A DNA stretch of 50,333 nucleotides from Flavobacteriales bacterium. GTDB lineage: Bacteria > Bacteroidota > Bacteroidia > JACJYZ01. Below the pieces are notes generated by a model. The model saw only the letters and a program-made list of their open reading frames with translations. It was not told the origin of the DNA and made no database searches. Below are positions 26,809 to 36,600 of this stretch, piece after piece. The stretch's first letter is position 1; each line of letters starts with the position of its first letter. The stretch spans positions 1 through 50,333 of the forward strand of contig JAGQZQ010000013.1 of the NCBI GenBank assembly GCA_020435415.1, written 5' to 3'. The translations under genes and the position numbers were made by a program.

Positions 26809-27402
26809 ATGAAAAATCAACACACCCTTCTGTATAATCTGTATGTATGCTGTTTTTTTTTCGGGATGCTGACCTTGGGGTCCTGCGGAGGAAGCGAACC
26901 AGGCCAGGATCTTCTGGGTAGGGTGGAGCGCCTTGAAAGTTTTGTGTATAAGAAGGATGCAGGAGTATTTAATGCGGATTCTGCGCGGGCATTGGTGGAT
27001 GCATACATCGCTTATGTGGATGCCAGCCCTAAGGACAGTTTGGCGCCGGAGTACCTTTTTAAGGCAGGCGAAGTGGCTACTTCCCTGCAAATGGGAGAGA
27101 AAGCCATTGAAGTGTATCATCGGTTGTACACTGATTACCCTGAACATGATAAAGGTCCGATGGGGTTGTTTCTGGAGGCATTCACCTATGATAATTTGTT
27201 GAAGGATTACGACAAGGCCAAGGTGTTGTATGAGTCGTTTATTGAAAAATATCCCGGACACTCGTTTGCAGATGATGCACAGGGAAGCCTTGATAACCTG
27301 GGTGTGCCTGTTGAAGAACTGATCAGGAAATGGGAAGAGCAGGAGGGAAACAGTCAGGCTCAGGGAGCTGGCATGCCTTCAGATGATGCGCCTGCTAACT
27401 GA
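26809..27402 (+). CDS. TPR lipoprotein
   Basis: The 197-residue product has a hydrophobic signal and a lipobox LGSC, then a short coiled coil (LLGRVERLESF). Three TPR-like helical pairs follow (ARALVDAYIAYVDASPKDSLA, AIEVYHRLYTDYPEHD, DKAKVLYESFIEKYPGHSFA). The tail is acidic and disordered. The YPxHxxA ends of the repeats are like YbgF/CpoB or BamD-type envelope proteins, but the length is shorter and the partner is unknown. It lies 12 bp after def and its 3' end overlaps the convergent cdaA gene by 8 bases. A structural or assembly role in the outer membrane is likely. Confidence 0.8.
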   Translation: MKNQHTLLYNLYVCCFFFGMLTLGSCGGSEPGQDLLGRVERLESFVYKKDAGVFNADSARALVDAYIAYVDASPKDSLAPEYLFKAGEVATSLQMGEKAIEVYHRLYTDYPEHDKGPMGLFLEAFTYDNLLKDYDKAKVLYESFIEKYPGHSFADDAQGSLDNLGVPVEELIRKWEEQEGNSQAQGAGMPSDDAPAN

Positions 27403-28192
27403 AATCTTCCAGCAAGTGTTCTCTTAGCTGGTCAATCGTTAATTGCGTAAATATTTCCCCTTCCTTTGCATAGGAGATTTCTCCCGTTTGCTCAGAGACA
27501 ATAATGGCAATGGCATCTGATTGTTCCGTTACCCCCACAGCTGCGCGGTGACGCATGCCCAGGTGAACCGGAAAAGAAGTGTTCTCGGTGACGGGTAGCA
27601 CACATCGTGCGGCTTTGATCTTATCTTCCGAAATGATGGCAGCACCGTCGTGCAAAGGATTATTCTTGAAGAATATCGTCTCGAGCATTGTCGGTGAGAT
27701 ATCCGCATTTATGAATTCTCCTGTATTCATGTAGAACTTGAGCTCCGAACGCCTGGTGATTACAAGAATGGCACCTGTTAACGTGGAGGACATCTTCTTG
27801 CAGGCCTCAATGATCGGATCGATGTTCAATCCGGTGCTGCTTTCTTTCTTCCCGACAAAAGGAAGAAATATTTTAAACAGGAGGTTTCGACGGTAAAATC
27901 CCCTGCTTCCGATAAACAAGAGGAAGCGTCTGATCTCTTGCTGGAAGACAACGATCAGGGCGATAACACCTACGCCAATGAACTCTCCCAGGATCTTCGA
28001 CAGCAATTTCATCTGGGCTGCATCTACGATGGTCCATAACAAAACCACGGCAAGAATGCCCGCAAAGATGTTGATGGCAACGGTGCCTTTGACCAGGTTG
28101 TAAAGGAGGTACAACAAAAAGGCTACGAGGAGGATGTCCAATGCATCCAGCCATCTCAGGGTGATAAAGAGTATGGTTTCAGGTATCATCAT
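27395..28192 (-). CDS. cdaA: Diadenylate cyclase CdaA (c-di-AMP synthase)
   Basis: The 265-residue enzyme makes cyclic di-AMP from two ATP. It has three N-terminal membrane helices (ALDILLVAFLLYLLYNL, INIFAGILAVVLLWTIV, FIGVGVIALIVVFQ). The DisA_N catalytic domain follows, with NPLHDGAAII (DGA motif), GMRHRAAVG (RHR motif) and IIVSEQTGEIS, which is the CdaA/DacA type. The gene follows folP with a four-base ATGA overlap, the usual order in this phylum. No CdaR-like regulator is next to it. Products of c-di-AMP signalling control osmotic balance and envelope stress in related groups. Confidence 0.95.
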   Translation of the reverse strand: MMIPETILFITLRWLDALDILLVAFLLYLLYNLVKGTVAINIFAGILAVVLLWTIVDAAQMKLLSKILGEFIGVGVIALIVVFQQEIRRFLLFIGSRGFYRRNLLFKIFLPFVGKKESSTGLNIDPIIEACKKMSSTLTGAILVITRRSELKFYMNTGEFINADISPTMLETIFFKNNPLHDGAAIISEDKIKAARCVLPVTENTSFPVHLGMRHRAAVGVTEQSDAIAIIVSEQTGEISYAKEGEIFTQLTIDQLREHLLEDFS

Positions 28193-29001
28193 GAACAGGC
28201 TTCGTAAATGGTGATGGCCTGCATGGCCTCCTTAACATCATGAACGCGTAACAACTTTGCTCCCTGTTCCAGGGCGATCATGTGCAAGGCGGTCGTGCCA
28301 TTCAATGAACCTTCTGTGTCGGTTTGAAGCAGCTTGCTTATAGAAGATTTTCTGGAAATGCCTGTCATGATAGGTAATTCGAAGCAACGAAAATAGGACA
28401 AATTTCTTATGAGCTCAAAATTATGCTCCGGGCTTTTACCAAAGCCGAAGCCGGGATCCAGGATGATGTCTGCAACACCGTGTCTTCTGAAATGGTCTAT
28501 CCGTTCTGAAAAGAAGGAAGCGACTTCCAGGGTTACATTGTGATATGTAGGGTTGGATTGCATGGTCTGAGGCGTGCCCTGCATGTGCATCATTACGTAT
28601 GGTACTCCCAGCTTGCCGACCACCTCCGCCATATGCTCATCATACCGGCCCGCATAAATATCATTGATCATATCTGCTCCGGCTTCCACACAGGCCTTTG
28701 CTACGGTCGACCGGGCAGTGTCGATGGAGATCACAGCATCAGGTAATGCAGAACGTATGGCTTCTATGGCAGGTAAAAGCCGGTCCAGTTCTTCTTTTTC
28801 ACCTGGCATTTCTGCTCCTGGACGGGAGGAGGCTGCTCCGAGGTCAAGGATGGAGGCTCCGGCTTCAAGGAATGATCGTGCCCGTTCCACTATATCGGTA
28901 TCTTTTACACGGGAGGTAACATGAAAGGAATCGTTGGTCAGGTTCAGGATGGCCATGACCAGAGGCTTGTCAGACAACATCAGGCTGCCATGTATACGCA
29001 A
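28189..29001 (-). CDS. folP: Dihydropteroate synthase
   Basis: The 270-residue enzyme condenses p-aminobenzoate with dihydropterin pyrophosphate in folate synthesis. Motifs are ILNLTNDSFHV (normally ILNVTPDSF), LDLGAASSRPGAE, ISIDTARS, DMINDIYAG and MMHMQGTPQTMQ. Further on are ILDPGFGFGKSPEHN, GISRKSS and RVHDV near the end. The Pro-to-Asn change in the first loop is a mild variant. The TTG at 29001 is chosen because it preserves the first strand expected in the family; ATG 28980 is the alternative. It is co-translated with cdaA through a four-base overlap. Confidence 0.95.
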   Translation of the reverse strand: MRIHGSLMLSDKPLVMAILNLTNDSFHVTSRVKDTDIVERARSFLEAGASILDLGAASSRPGAEMPGEKEELDRLLPAIEAIRSALPDAVISIDTARSTVAKACVEAGADMINDIYAGRYDEHMAEVVGKLGVPYVMMHMQGTPQTMQSNPTYHNVTLEVASFFSERIDHFRRHGVADIILDPGFGFGKSPEHNFELIRNLSYFRCFELPIMTGISRKSSISKLLQTDTEGSLNGTTALHMIALEQGAKLLRVHDVKEAMQAITIYEACS

Positions 29002-29074
29002 CCATTTATGTGTCGAAAAATATGTAACTTTCGGGCTCGTAATGATGTAATTTACAGATCGTTTCGCTAAGTCA

Positions 29075-29650
29075 ATGATGGAGAAAACCTTAAGGCAGTA
29101 CGATCAGGTCACTGCCAGGAGCAAAGATATATTTCTTAAGAAGATGAAGGATTATGGGACTGCATGGCGTATCCTGCGACCTTCGTCAATCACCGACCAG
29201 ATATTCATAAAAGCCCAGCGCATCAGGAGTATTGAGGAGAAAGGAGAGCAAAAGGTAGCCGATGATGTGGACGGAGAGTATATAGGCATTCTCAACTATT
29301 CCGTGATTGCCTTGATACAGCTGGAACTGGGTTTGGGCGAAGAAAATGAACTGGCATTCGAAAAAGCCGCATCTTTATATGAGGGCTATATCAATCAGTC
29401 CCGTGAATTAATGATGAACAAGAATCATGACTATGGTGAGGCATGGAGGGATATGCGGATATCATCCATCACTGATCTGATCCTGATGAAGATTCTCCGT
29501 GTCAGGCAGATTGAAGATAATCAGGGTAAAACGATCATCTCCGAAGGACTGGATGCCAATTATCTGGATATGATCAATTATGCCATCTTCGCGCTGATCC
29601 GGTTAGGTGAAATGCAGCCGTCGTCTGTTTCAAAACCCTCTGCCACATGA
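29075..29650 (+). CDS. DUF1599 domain protein with two internal repeats
   Basis: The 191-residue product has two tandem copies of one helical unit. Copy one (about 13-70) contains KKMKDYGTAWRILRPSSITD and IFIKAQRIRSIEE. Copy two (about 105-165) contains NKNHDYGEAWRDMRISSITD and ILMKILRVRQIED. Each is followed by a D(G/A)xYxxxxNY segment. DUF1599 units are annotated as a nucleotide-modification-associated domain (Nmad1) in other contexts. No phage genes surround this copy, and it looks like a normal chromosomal member. It overlaps the next gene by four bases and begins a long plus-strand run. Function unknown. Confidence 0.85.
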   Translation: MMEKTLRQYDQVTARSKDIFLKKMKDYGTAWRILRPSSITDQIFIKAQRIRSIEEKGEQKVADDVDGEYIGILNYSVIALIQLELGLGEENELAFEKAASLYEGYINQSRELMMNKNHDYGEAWRDMRISSITDLILMKILRVRQIEDNQGKTIISEGLDANYLDMINYAIFALIRLGEMQPSSVSKPSAT

Positions 29651-30918
29651 AAATTCTGGCCTACCTGAGCCGTCTTCTGGTCGGTTCACTGTTTATCGTT
29701 TCCGGTCTTATCAAAGCCAATGACCCGCTCGGTTTTTCCTATAAGCTGGAAGAGTATTTCATGGAGTTCGGTATGGATTTTCTGATACCGGCTACCCTCG
29801 TTATTGCGATATTTATTTGTGTGATTGAGGTGGTTCTGGGCGCTGCCGCGCTGTTTGCGATAAAGATAAAACCGGTGTCGTGGCTTCTTCTTGTCATGAT
29901 CGTCTTCTTCACCTTCCTGACCTTTGCTTCATGGGTGTTTGATATTGTGCGTGATTGCGGCTGTTTCGGAGATGCATTAAAGCTCACGCCGTACCAGTCG
30001 TTCATGAAGGACGTTGTTTTGCTGGTTTTCGTCCTGATCATCTTTCTCACGCGAAAGCATATTCAACGGGAAACACCAAAGCAGAATGTCATCTCTCTGC
30101 TGATGGCGACTGTTCTGGTTGCCGTGTTCTGTTTGGGTATCCTGAACAATACCTGGGCATTTCCCATTTGGTTCACGTTGGTGATGATGGCCGTCTTGTG
30201 GGGTTTGAACATGGCGTTGGGTGAGCAGAAAGCGGACCGCCCGATCCTCATTGTGAGCACCATCCTTTCGCTTGTATTTACCCTTTATTGCCTGTGGCAT
30301 CTTCCGGTGAAGGATTTCCGGGCGTATGCCGTTGGAAAGAATATCCCGGAAGGAATGGTCGTCCCGGAAGGAGCAGCGCAGGATGTGTATGAGACTATAC
30401 TTATGTATAAAAATAAAAACACCGGTGAGGTAAAAGAATTTACGATTCAGAATTACCCTTGGCAGGATACAGCTAATTGGGCGCACGCGGAAACGATTAA
30501 CAGGCTTATTTCCGAAGGCTATAATCCTCCCATCTATGATTTCACCATTACCAGTGATGATGGCGATATCACCGAAGAGGTGCTGGCCAATCCCGGTTAT
30601 TACTTTGTGGTGGTGGCGTATGATCTCGATTATGCTGACATGGGCTGCCAGGAAAAATTGAATGCGCTGATCAATGCTGCCGAGAAGGAAAATGTTACGG
30701 CTTTAGGGCTGACCGCCTCTTCCGGAAAGATCAATGATTTCCGCCATGAGGTGCAGGCCATGTATCCTTATTACATCACAGACGGTAAAACGCTTAAAAC
30801 GATCATTCGCTCCAACCCGGGCTTACTTCTGATAAAAGAGGGAACCATTTTGGCCAAATGGCACTATAACGACATACCGGAATGGCCGGAGGTGAAAAAG
30901 ACGTTGATTAAGAAGTAG
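29647..30918 (+). CDS. DoxX/BT_3928-type membrane protein with thioredoxin-like domain
   Basis: This 423-residue protein starts with DoxX-like membrane helices and the hallmark FIVSGLIKANDPLGFSYKLEEYF. A Cys pair, DCGCFGD, sits between helices, and more helices run to about residue 230. The soluble C-terminus (about 240-423) has a thioredoxin-like fold without a CxxC (YFVVVAYDLDYADMGCQEKLN..., LKTIIRSNPGLLLIKEG). It matches the conserved BT_3928 family seen in nearly every Bacteroidota genome. A redox or quinone-linked role has been suggested for DoxX proteins; not demonstrated here. It overlaps the DUF1599 gene by four bases. Confidence 0.87.
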   Translation: MKILAYLSRLLVGSLFIVSGLIKANDPLGFSYKLEEYFMEFGMDFLIPATLVIAIFICVIEVVLGAAALFAIKIKPVSWLLLVMIVFFTFLTFASWVFDIVRDCGCFGDALKLTPYQSFMKDVVLLVFVLIIFLTRKHIQRETPKQNVISLLMATVLVAVFCLGILNNTWAFPIWFTLVMMAVLWGLNMALGEQKADRPILIVSTILSLVFTLYCLWHLPVKDFRAYAVGKNIPEGMVVPEGAAQDVYETILMYKNKNTGEVKEFTIQNYPWQDTANWAHAETINRLISEGYNPPIYDFTITSDDGDITEEVLANPGYYFVVVAYDLDYADMGCQEKLNALINAAEKENVTALGLTASSGKINDFRHEVQAMYPYYITDGKTLKTIIRSNPGLLLIKEGTILAKWHYNDIPEWPEVKKTLIKK

Positions 30919-30925
30919 CAAATAC

Positions 30926-32005
30926 GTGCTTTTACGATTCCTGATAAAACGAATATTATACGGGGTGCTTGTCTTGTGGGGCGTAGTCACCGTGGTATTC
31001 CTTTTGTTTAACGTGTTGCCCGGCGATCCTGCCCGGATGATGCTGGGGCAGAGGGCTGATGGAGCGTCGATAGAAGCGATCAACCGTGACCTCGGCCGAG
31101 ACAAGCCTCTATTTCAGCAGTACCTGATGTACGTTAACGATCTTTCCCCGATCTCCTTCCACGATACTGATCATCCTGACAATTTCCTTTTCCTGCATGC
31201 GGATAAATATGAATCATTTTCCGAACTGATCCATATGGGGAGCAAGGTGATTGTTTTTAAGACACCATATCTGCGAAGGTCCTATCAAACCAAGCGCAGG
31301 GTTTCAGAAGTACTGATGGATGCCCTTCCAGGCACTACTGTTCTGGCTGTTACCGCCATTCTTTTTGCCACTTTTTTCGGGGTGATCCTTGGGATTATTT
31401 CAGCAGTAAGGAGTCATACGCTTTATGATAACATGTCCCTCGTGCTTTCTGTGCTGGGCATGTCACTGCCTTCCTTTTTCTCAGGAATTATCATTGCATG
31501 GCTTTTTGGTTATGTGTGGAGTGATACAACCGGCCTGAATATGACCGGTAGTCTTTACACATTGGATCCTTTTCAAGGCGAGATACTTGATCTGAAGAAT
31601 CTGATACTGCCGGCACTTACCCTGGGTATCCGGCCACTGGCTATTATCACTCAGCTCACAAGAAGTTCGTTGTTGGATGTATTATCGCAGGATTATATTC
31701 GAACGGCATCAGCCAAAGGGCTGAGTTATTATAAGGTAATCACGCGGCATGCATTAAAGAATGCAATGAATCCCGTGATGACAGCTGTTTCGGGATGGTT
31801 TGCATCCCTCATGGCAGGCGCTATCTTTGTGGAAATTATTTTTGGCTGGAAAGGTCTCGGGAAGGAGATAGTGGATTCCCTTGATAAATACGATTTTCCT
31901 GTAGTGATGGGCTGTGTTTTGGTTGTGGCAGTTACGTTTGTCATTATCAACATGGTTGTGGATATATTATACGGTATACTGGACCCTCGGGTCAGGGTAC
32001 GGTAA
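30926..32005 (+). CDS. ABC transporter permease, DppB/OppB type
   Basis: The 359-residue permease begins at GTG 30926, 8 bp after the preceding stop. It shows LIKRILYGVLVLWGVVTVVF, then FNVLPGDPARMMLGQ, and six membrane helices. The EAA loop that contacts the ATPase reads YIRTASAKGLSYYKVITRHAL. The C-terminal part (FVEIIFGWKGLGKEIVDSL) is typical of peptide/nickel permeases. An insert of about 60 residues lies between the first helix and the rest (about 60-125). No ATPase, second permease or binding protein lies nearby, so the partners must be encoded elsewhere. Confidence 0.93.
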   Translation: MLLRFLIKRILYGVLVLWGVVTVVFLLFNVLPGDPARMMLGQRADGASIEAINRDLGRDKPLFQQYLMYVNDLSPISFHDTDHPDNFLFLHADKYESFSELIHMGSKVIVFKTPYLRRSYQTKRRVSEVLMDALPGTTVLAVTAILFATFFGVILGIISAVRSHTLYDNMSLVLSVLGMSLPSFFSGIIIAWLFGYVWSDTTGLNMTGSLYTLDPFQGEILDLKNLILPALTLGIRPLAIITQLTRSSLLDVLSQDYIRTASAKGLSYYKVITRHALKNAMNPVMTAVSGWFASLMAGAIFVEIIFGWKGLGKEIVDSLDKYDFPVVMGCVLVVAVTFVIINMVVDILYGILDPRVRVR

Positions 32006-32021
32006 TTAATGTTTTAACTTC

Positions 32022-32783
32022 ATGAGACAACAATTGGTAGCCGGCAACTGGAAGATGAATAAAAATCTTCAGGAAGGATTGCAGCTGGCGAGGGAGGTCA
32101 TTCAACAAGCCGGGCAATATAACCAGGTGACGGTATTGCTTGCACCCCCTTACATACATCTTCCAGGCATTTTTGAAATGCTTGGAGGCAACGCTAATTT
32201 AAAACTTGCCGCACAAAATTGTCATGATGAGGCCCACGGAGCTTATACGGGTGAGGTCTCGGCATCCATGTTATCATCTGTCGGTTGTAGCCATGTAATC
32301 ATTGGTCATTCTGAACGCCGGCAATACGCCGGTGAAACCGATGCCATACTTGCACGTAAAGTAGATCGGGTATTGGAAAATGATCTTGTTCCTATCTTTT
32401 GTTGTGGAGAAGACCTGCAGCAGCGTGAGTCAGACAAGCATCAGGAAGTTGTTCAATCTCAATTAAGCAAAGGATTATATCACCTTAGCTCGGAGGATAT
32501 GGCAGGTATGATCATAGCATATGAACCGGTTTGGGCAATAGGCACCGGTAAAACGGCAAGCCCTGAACAGGCACAGGAAATGCACGCATTTATACGTCAA
32601 TCCATTTCTGATCGTTATGGGAGCAATGTTGCCCAACAGGTGACAATATTATACGGTGGCAGCTGCAATCCTGGCAATGCAAAGGAATTGTTTGCCATGG
32701 AGGATGTAGATGGAGGATTGATAGGTGGCGCATCACTGAAGGCCTCTGATTTTTCTGAGGTGATTCAGGCACTGCATCCCTAA
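32022..32783 (+). CDS. tpiA: Triosephosphate isomerase
   Basis: The 253-residue glycolytic enzyme interconverts dihydroxyacetone phosphate and glyceraldehyde 3-phosphate. The active-site residues are in place: AGNWKMN with Lys11, IIGHSERR with the catalytic His, and AYEPVWAIGTGKTA with the catalytic Glu and loop 6. The phosphate-binding segments YGGSCNPGNA and GGLIGGASL are also intact. Length is normal. It follows the permease by 16 bp and precedes prmA by 13 bp, in a same-strand run that is probably one transcript. Confidence 0.97.
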   Translation: MRQQLVAGNWKMNKNLQEGLQLAREVIQQAGQYNQVTVLLAPPYIHLPGIFEMLGGNANLKLAAQNCHDEAHGAYTGEVSASMLSSVGCSHVIIGHSERRQYAGETDAILARKVDRVLENDLVPIFCCGEDLQQRESDKHQEVVQSQLSKGLYHLSSEDMAGMIIAYEPVWAIGTGKTASPEQAQEMHAFIRQSISDRYGSNVAQQVTILYGGSCNPGNAKELFAMEDVDGGLIGGASLKASDFSEVIQALHP

Positions 32784-32796
32784 ATACATTGGGTAA

Positions 32797-33633
32797 ATGA
32801 ATTATATGGAGGTTATATGTCAGGTAGCCCCAAGGGAACCTTGGGCTGACTTGCTCATTGATGAGCTTGCTTCCATGGGCTTTGAGTCATTTGAGGAAAC
32901 TGAGTTGGGTTTTAACGCATATGTTGCGGGAAATGAACTTGGATTTGATCTTCAAAGACACCTGAAGGAAATCGATGATGAAAGGTTTACCTTTTCCTAT
33001 GAGATCCGGGAAGTTGGAGGGAAGAACTGGAATGAAGAGTGGGAGAAGAATTTTCATCCGATCTGGGTAGAACAAAAATTGCTAATCCGTGCTCCTTTTC
33101 ATTCTGCCAGTCCCGATGGTGAGGAACTGGTGATAATGCCGCGCATGTCCTTTGGAACAGGACATCATGCCAGTACTTGGCTCATGCTGGCGGAAATGAT
33201 GACCGAAGATTTCACCAACCAGGAAGGCCTGGACATGGGATGCGGTACCGGAATACTTGGGATATATGCTTCAAAAAAAGGTGCAAAATCTGTATTGGCT
33301 GTGGATAACTATCCGGATGCAGTATCCAATGCGAAAGATAATATCCTTGAAAATAGGGTCACAGGTGTGATTGCAGAGGTTGGTGACATCGACCGGTTGG
33401 AGAATACCCACTTTGATTTTATCTTAGCCAACATCAACCGGAATGTGCTTTTGGAACATATGCCAGTATATGCAACATGCCTTAGAGAAAACAGGTCTTT
33501 ATTCACAAGTGGTTTCCTGGTGAAAGACCTGCTTGAAATCTACCACAGGGCACTGTCATTTGGGCTTCAATTGAGGGCAATCCGGGAAAAACAAAACTGG
33601 GTGATGGCCCGTTTTGAAAAAAGACCGGTGTAG
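32797..33633 (+). CDS. prmA: Ribosomal protein L11 methyltransferase
   Basis: The 278-residue enzyme uses S-adenosylmethionine to methylate ribosomal protein L11. It has the L11-recognition N-terminal domain and linker (about 1-105, ending IWVEQKLLIRAPF). The methyltransferase domain contains MSFGTGHHAST, LDMGCGTGILGIYASKKGA (SAM-binding motif I), VDNYPDAVSNAKDN and the motif IV LANINRN. Length and order match PrmA. It lies 13 bp after tpiA and is followed 2 bp later by a very large exported-protein gene, so it is part of the same run. Confidence 0.93.
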   Translation: MNYMEVICQVAPREPWADLLIDELASMGFESFEETELGFNAYVAGNELGFDLQRHLKEIDDERFTFSYEIREVGGKNWNEEWEKNFHPIWVEQKLLIRAPFHSASPDGEELVIMPRMSFGTGHHASTWLMLAEMMTEDFTNQEGLDMGCGTGILGIYASKKGAKSVLAVDNYPDAVSNAKDNILENRVTGVIAEVGDIDRLENTHFDFILANINRNVLLEHMPVYATCLRENRSLFTSGFLVKDLLEIYHRALSFGLQLRAIREKQNWVMARFEKRPV

Positions 33634-33635
33634 GT

Positions 33636-36600
33636 ATGCAAGGATATATTCGATCAATTTTTCTTTTTCTCGTCATTTTTTTATCAGCCATGCAAATGCA
33701 GGCTCAAAAAAGAAGGTTCTCTGCAGAACCGGCGAAATTCTTTGAGGAGATGCATCAGTTTCTGACGGAGACCAATCAGGATCAGGCGGATGATATCATG
33801 GCTGAATTCAGGGTGATGTGGGACATGGGACCCCTGGATGAAAAGGAACAGGAAAAGATTTACGAAAAGGCAAACAAGGCCCTCGAGAAAAGACTGAAAG
33901 ATGCCCCGGTTCAGATCAAACAGCGGTATGGTCCGGATACCAAAAAGATCAATGAAATTCACCGGGAAGTCATCTACCTTACCTCTAATAAAATGCTGGA
34001 TAAGCGGATGAAGGCATATCCGCACTTTATGGCTTACATGTACACCCTCATCAATTTTGTGATTACCGAACAACCCGAATCCAGTTTTGATTCTTTCATG
34101 GCCAGCATCATGAAGATGCTGGAGAACCGTACCGCCCGGAAATTCAATTCCTTTCTGGAAGTTTGCGATAATCTTTTCTCCGAGAATGCACTTTATGCTT
34201 CCCATACAACCCGGTGGATTGCAAGCAACAACGATTACGTGTTTGACTATGACTCATTGCCCAAGATCGTTTTCAAAGGAGCAACACTGACCTGCTATAC
34301 AAAGCGTGATAGTGCGGTGATACTGAATACCCAAGGCACCTTGTATCCTACCGAAAATACTTTTATGGGGCAGGGAGGGACCGTAACATGGCAAAGAGCA
34401 GGAATCCCGGTGGATGAGGTTAAAGCCGAACTGAGCAATTACAGCTTTTCAATCAATAGTGCCCATTACAAGGCTGATTCAGTAACGTTTTACAACAAAA
34501 AGTACTTTGATTTCCCATTGCTTGGAAGCCTTGAGGAAAAAGTGCTGGCAGATGTAACCGAAGAAAAAGCATCCTATCCAAGGTTTGTTTCTTACCAGAC
34601 AGAATTCCAGATCAAGGATATTATCAAGAATGTGGATTATATCGGCGGGTTTTCCATGAACGGAGGAAAAGTGATCGGGTCAAGTAACGCTGTGAATGAT
34701 GCCCGGCTCATTTTTCGACGGGAAGGACAACAGTTCCTCATTGCCAATGGCAAATCCTTTGTTATCAGAGAAGATCGCATCGTTTCGGATTACTGTGCCG
34801 TTACCATATACCTTAAAAATGATTCCATATTTCACCCCGGACTGTCTTTCAAACTTGCGACGGATGACCGTGAGTTGACTTTGTACCGGGAAGACCGGGG
34901 TGTTTCGCAAAGTCCATACACCAATACCTTTCATGATGTGGACATGAACTTTGATGCACTCTACTGGAAGATAGATGAGCCTCTGATAGATTTCCGACCG
35001 CTGAAAGGAAGTACACGTGATAAGGCGATGTTTGAGTCTACCAATTATTATAAGGAATCCCATTTTGACAGACTTCGTGGTATAGACAATAGCCACCCCC
35101 TGATTTATATCAAGAAATATGTGGATAACTATGGCGAAGTGGTGCATACCAAAGTGCTGGCTGAACAAATGCATATGGCAGAGAGCCAGGTAAGAGCTAT
35201 GCTTATCAATTTGTCTATCGAGGGATTTTTGATTTACGACTTTGACGATGAAACAGCAATCGTGAAAGACAAGCTTTATCGCTATCTCAATGCCAAGGCA
35301 GAGAAGGTGGATTACGACGTTTTACAATTCAACTCGGTGATTAGCGGCGCTAGCAATGCAACTTTAAGTCTTCTGAACTACGACCTGAAGATGAGGGGCG
35401 TGGCTCGTATTCTTCTTAGCGATTCACAAAGTGTTTATATCTATCCGCAAGATCAGGAGCTGACCATGTCCGAAAACAGAGATTTCAAGTTTTCAGGAAA
35501 GGTCAATGCCGGCAGATTCGAATTCTTTGGAAAGGATTTCTCCTTTGAATATGATATGTTCAAGATTAATATGGCCAACATCGATTCCATGCGGATGTCG
35601 GTGGAGACAGGAAAGACAGATGAATATGGCAGACCCGAGCTGCAAAGAGTGCGCACTGTTATTCAGGCGCTGGAAGGAGAGCTGTTGATCGACCATCCGG
35701 CCAACAGATCAGGAGTGAAGCCATTTAAACAATACCCGGTATTTAAAAGCTTTAAGGATTCTTATGTTTTCTATGATAAGCCAAGTATACAACATGGTGT
35801 CTATACAAAGGACCGGTTTTATTTCCATCTTGAGCCATTTGCAGTTGACAGCTTGAGCACGTTTGATCCGGAGGGCCTTGAACTGAAAGGGAGATTTGTG
35901 TCTGCCGGAATTTTCCCGGAGTTTGAGGAACAACTTACGGTACAACCGGACTATTCATTAGGCTTTGTGCGAAATACTCCAACACCAGGCTTTCCTGCAT
36001 ATGGAGGGAAAGGGCAATATTATAATGTGATTGATCTCAGCCATAAAGGGCTTAGGGGAGATGGAAAACTAGAGTATGTGACTTCCACTTCAATTTCCAA
36101 GGAGTTTATTTTTCTGCCCGATTCCATGAATACGATTGCGCAAACCTTTGACAACAAGGAACAGGGTAAACCCCTTGAGTTTCCACAGGCTCATGGAGAT
36201 AGTGTGAAGCTTCACTGGAGGCCATACAAGGATATGATGACCATCAAGGATCGTGCAACACCCCTTGAGTTCTTTAATAAGCAAGCTACCTTGAAAGGCT
36301 TGGCAACATTGCAACCTACCGGGCTCACCGGTGGTGGAACCATTACCTTCGGAGAAGCGGAACTTGACTCTAAGTTGATGAAGTATAATCAAAATGACTT
36401 CACTGCGGATACAGCGGATTTCAGACTTGCGGCATTGGAGTTGGATGCATTGGCTTTCTCTACGGTGAACGTAAACGCAAAGGTTGATTTTATTGAGCGT
36501 AAGGCAGTCTTCAAATCAAACGGAGGAGGATCCGTTGTGGAATTCCCGGTGAATATGTATGCTTGTTATATGGACCAGTTTACCTGGTATATGGATCAGG

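Noticed and set aside
29075-29650. DUF1599 gene as a phage DNA-modification gene
   Set aside because: The surrounding genes are chromosomal housekeeping genes and no phage gene is nearby.
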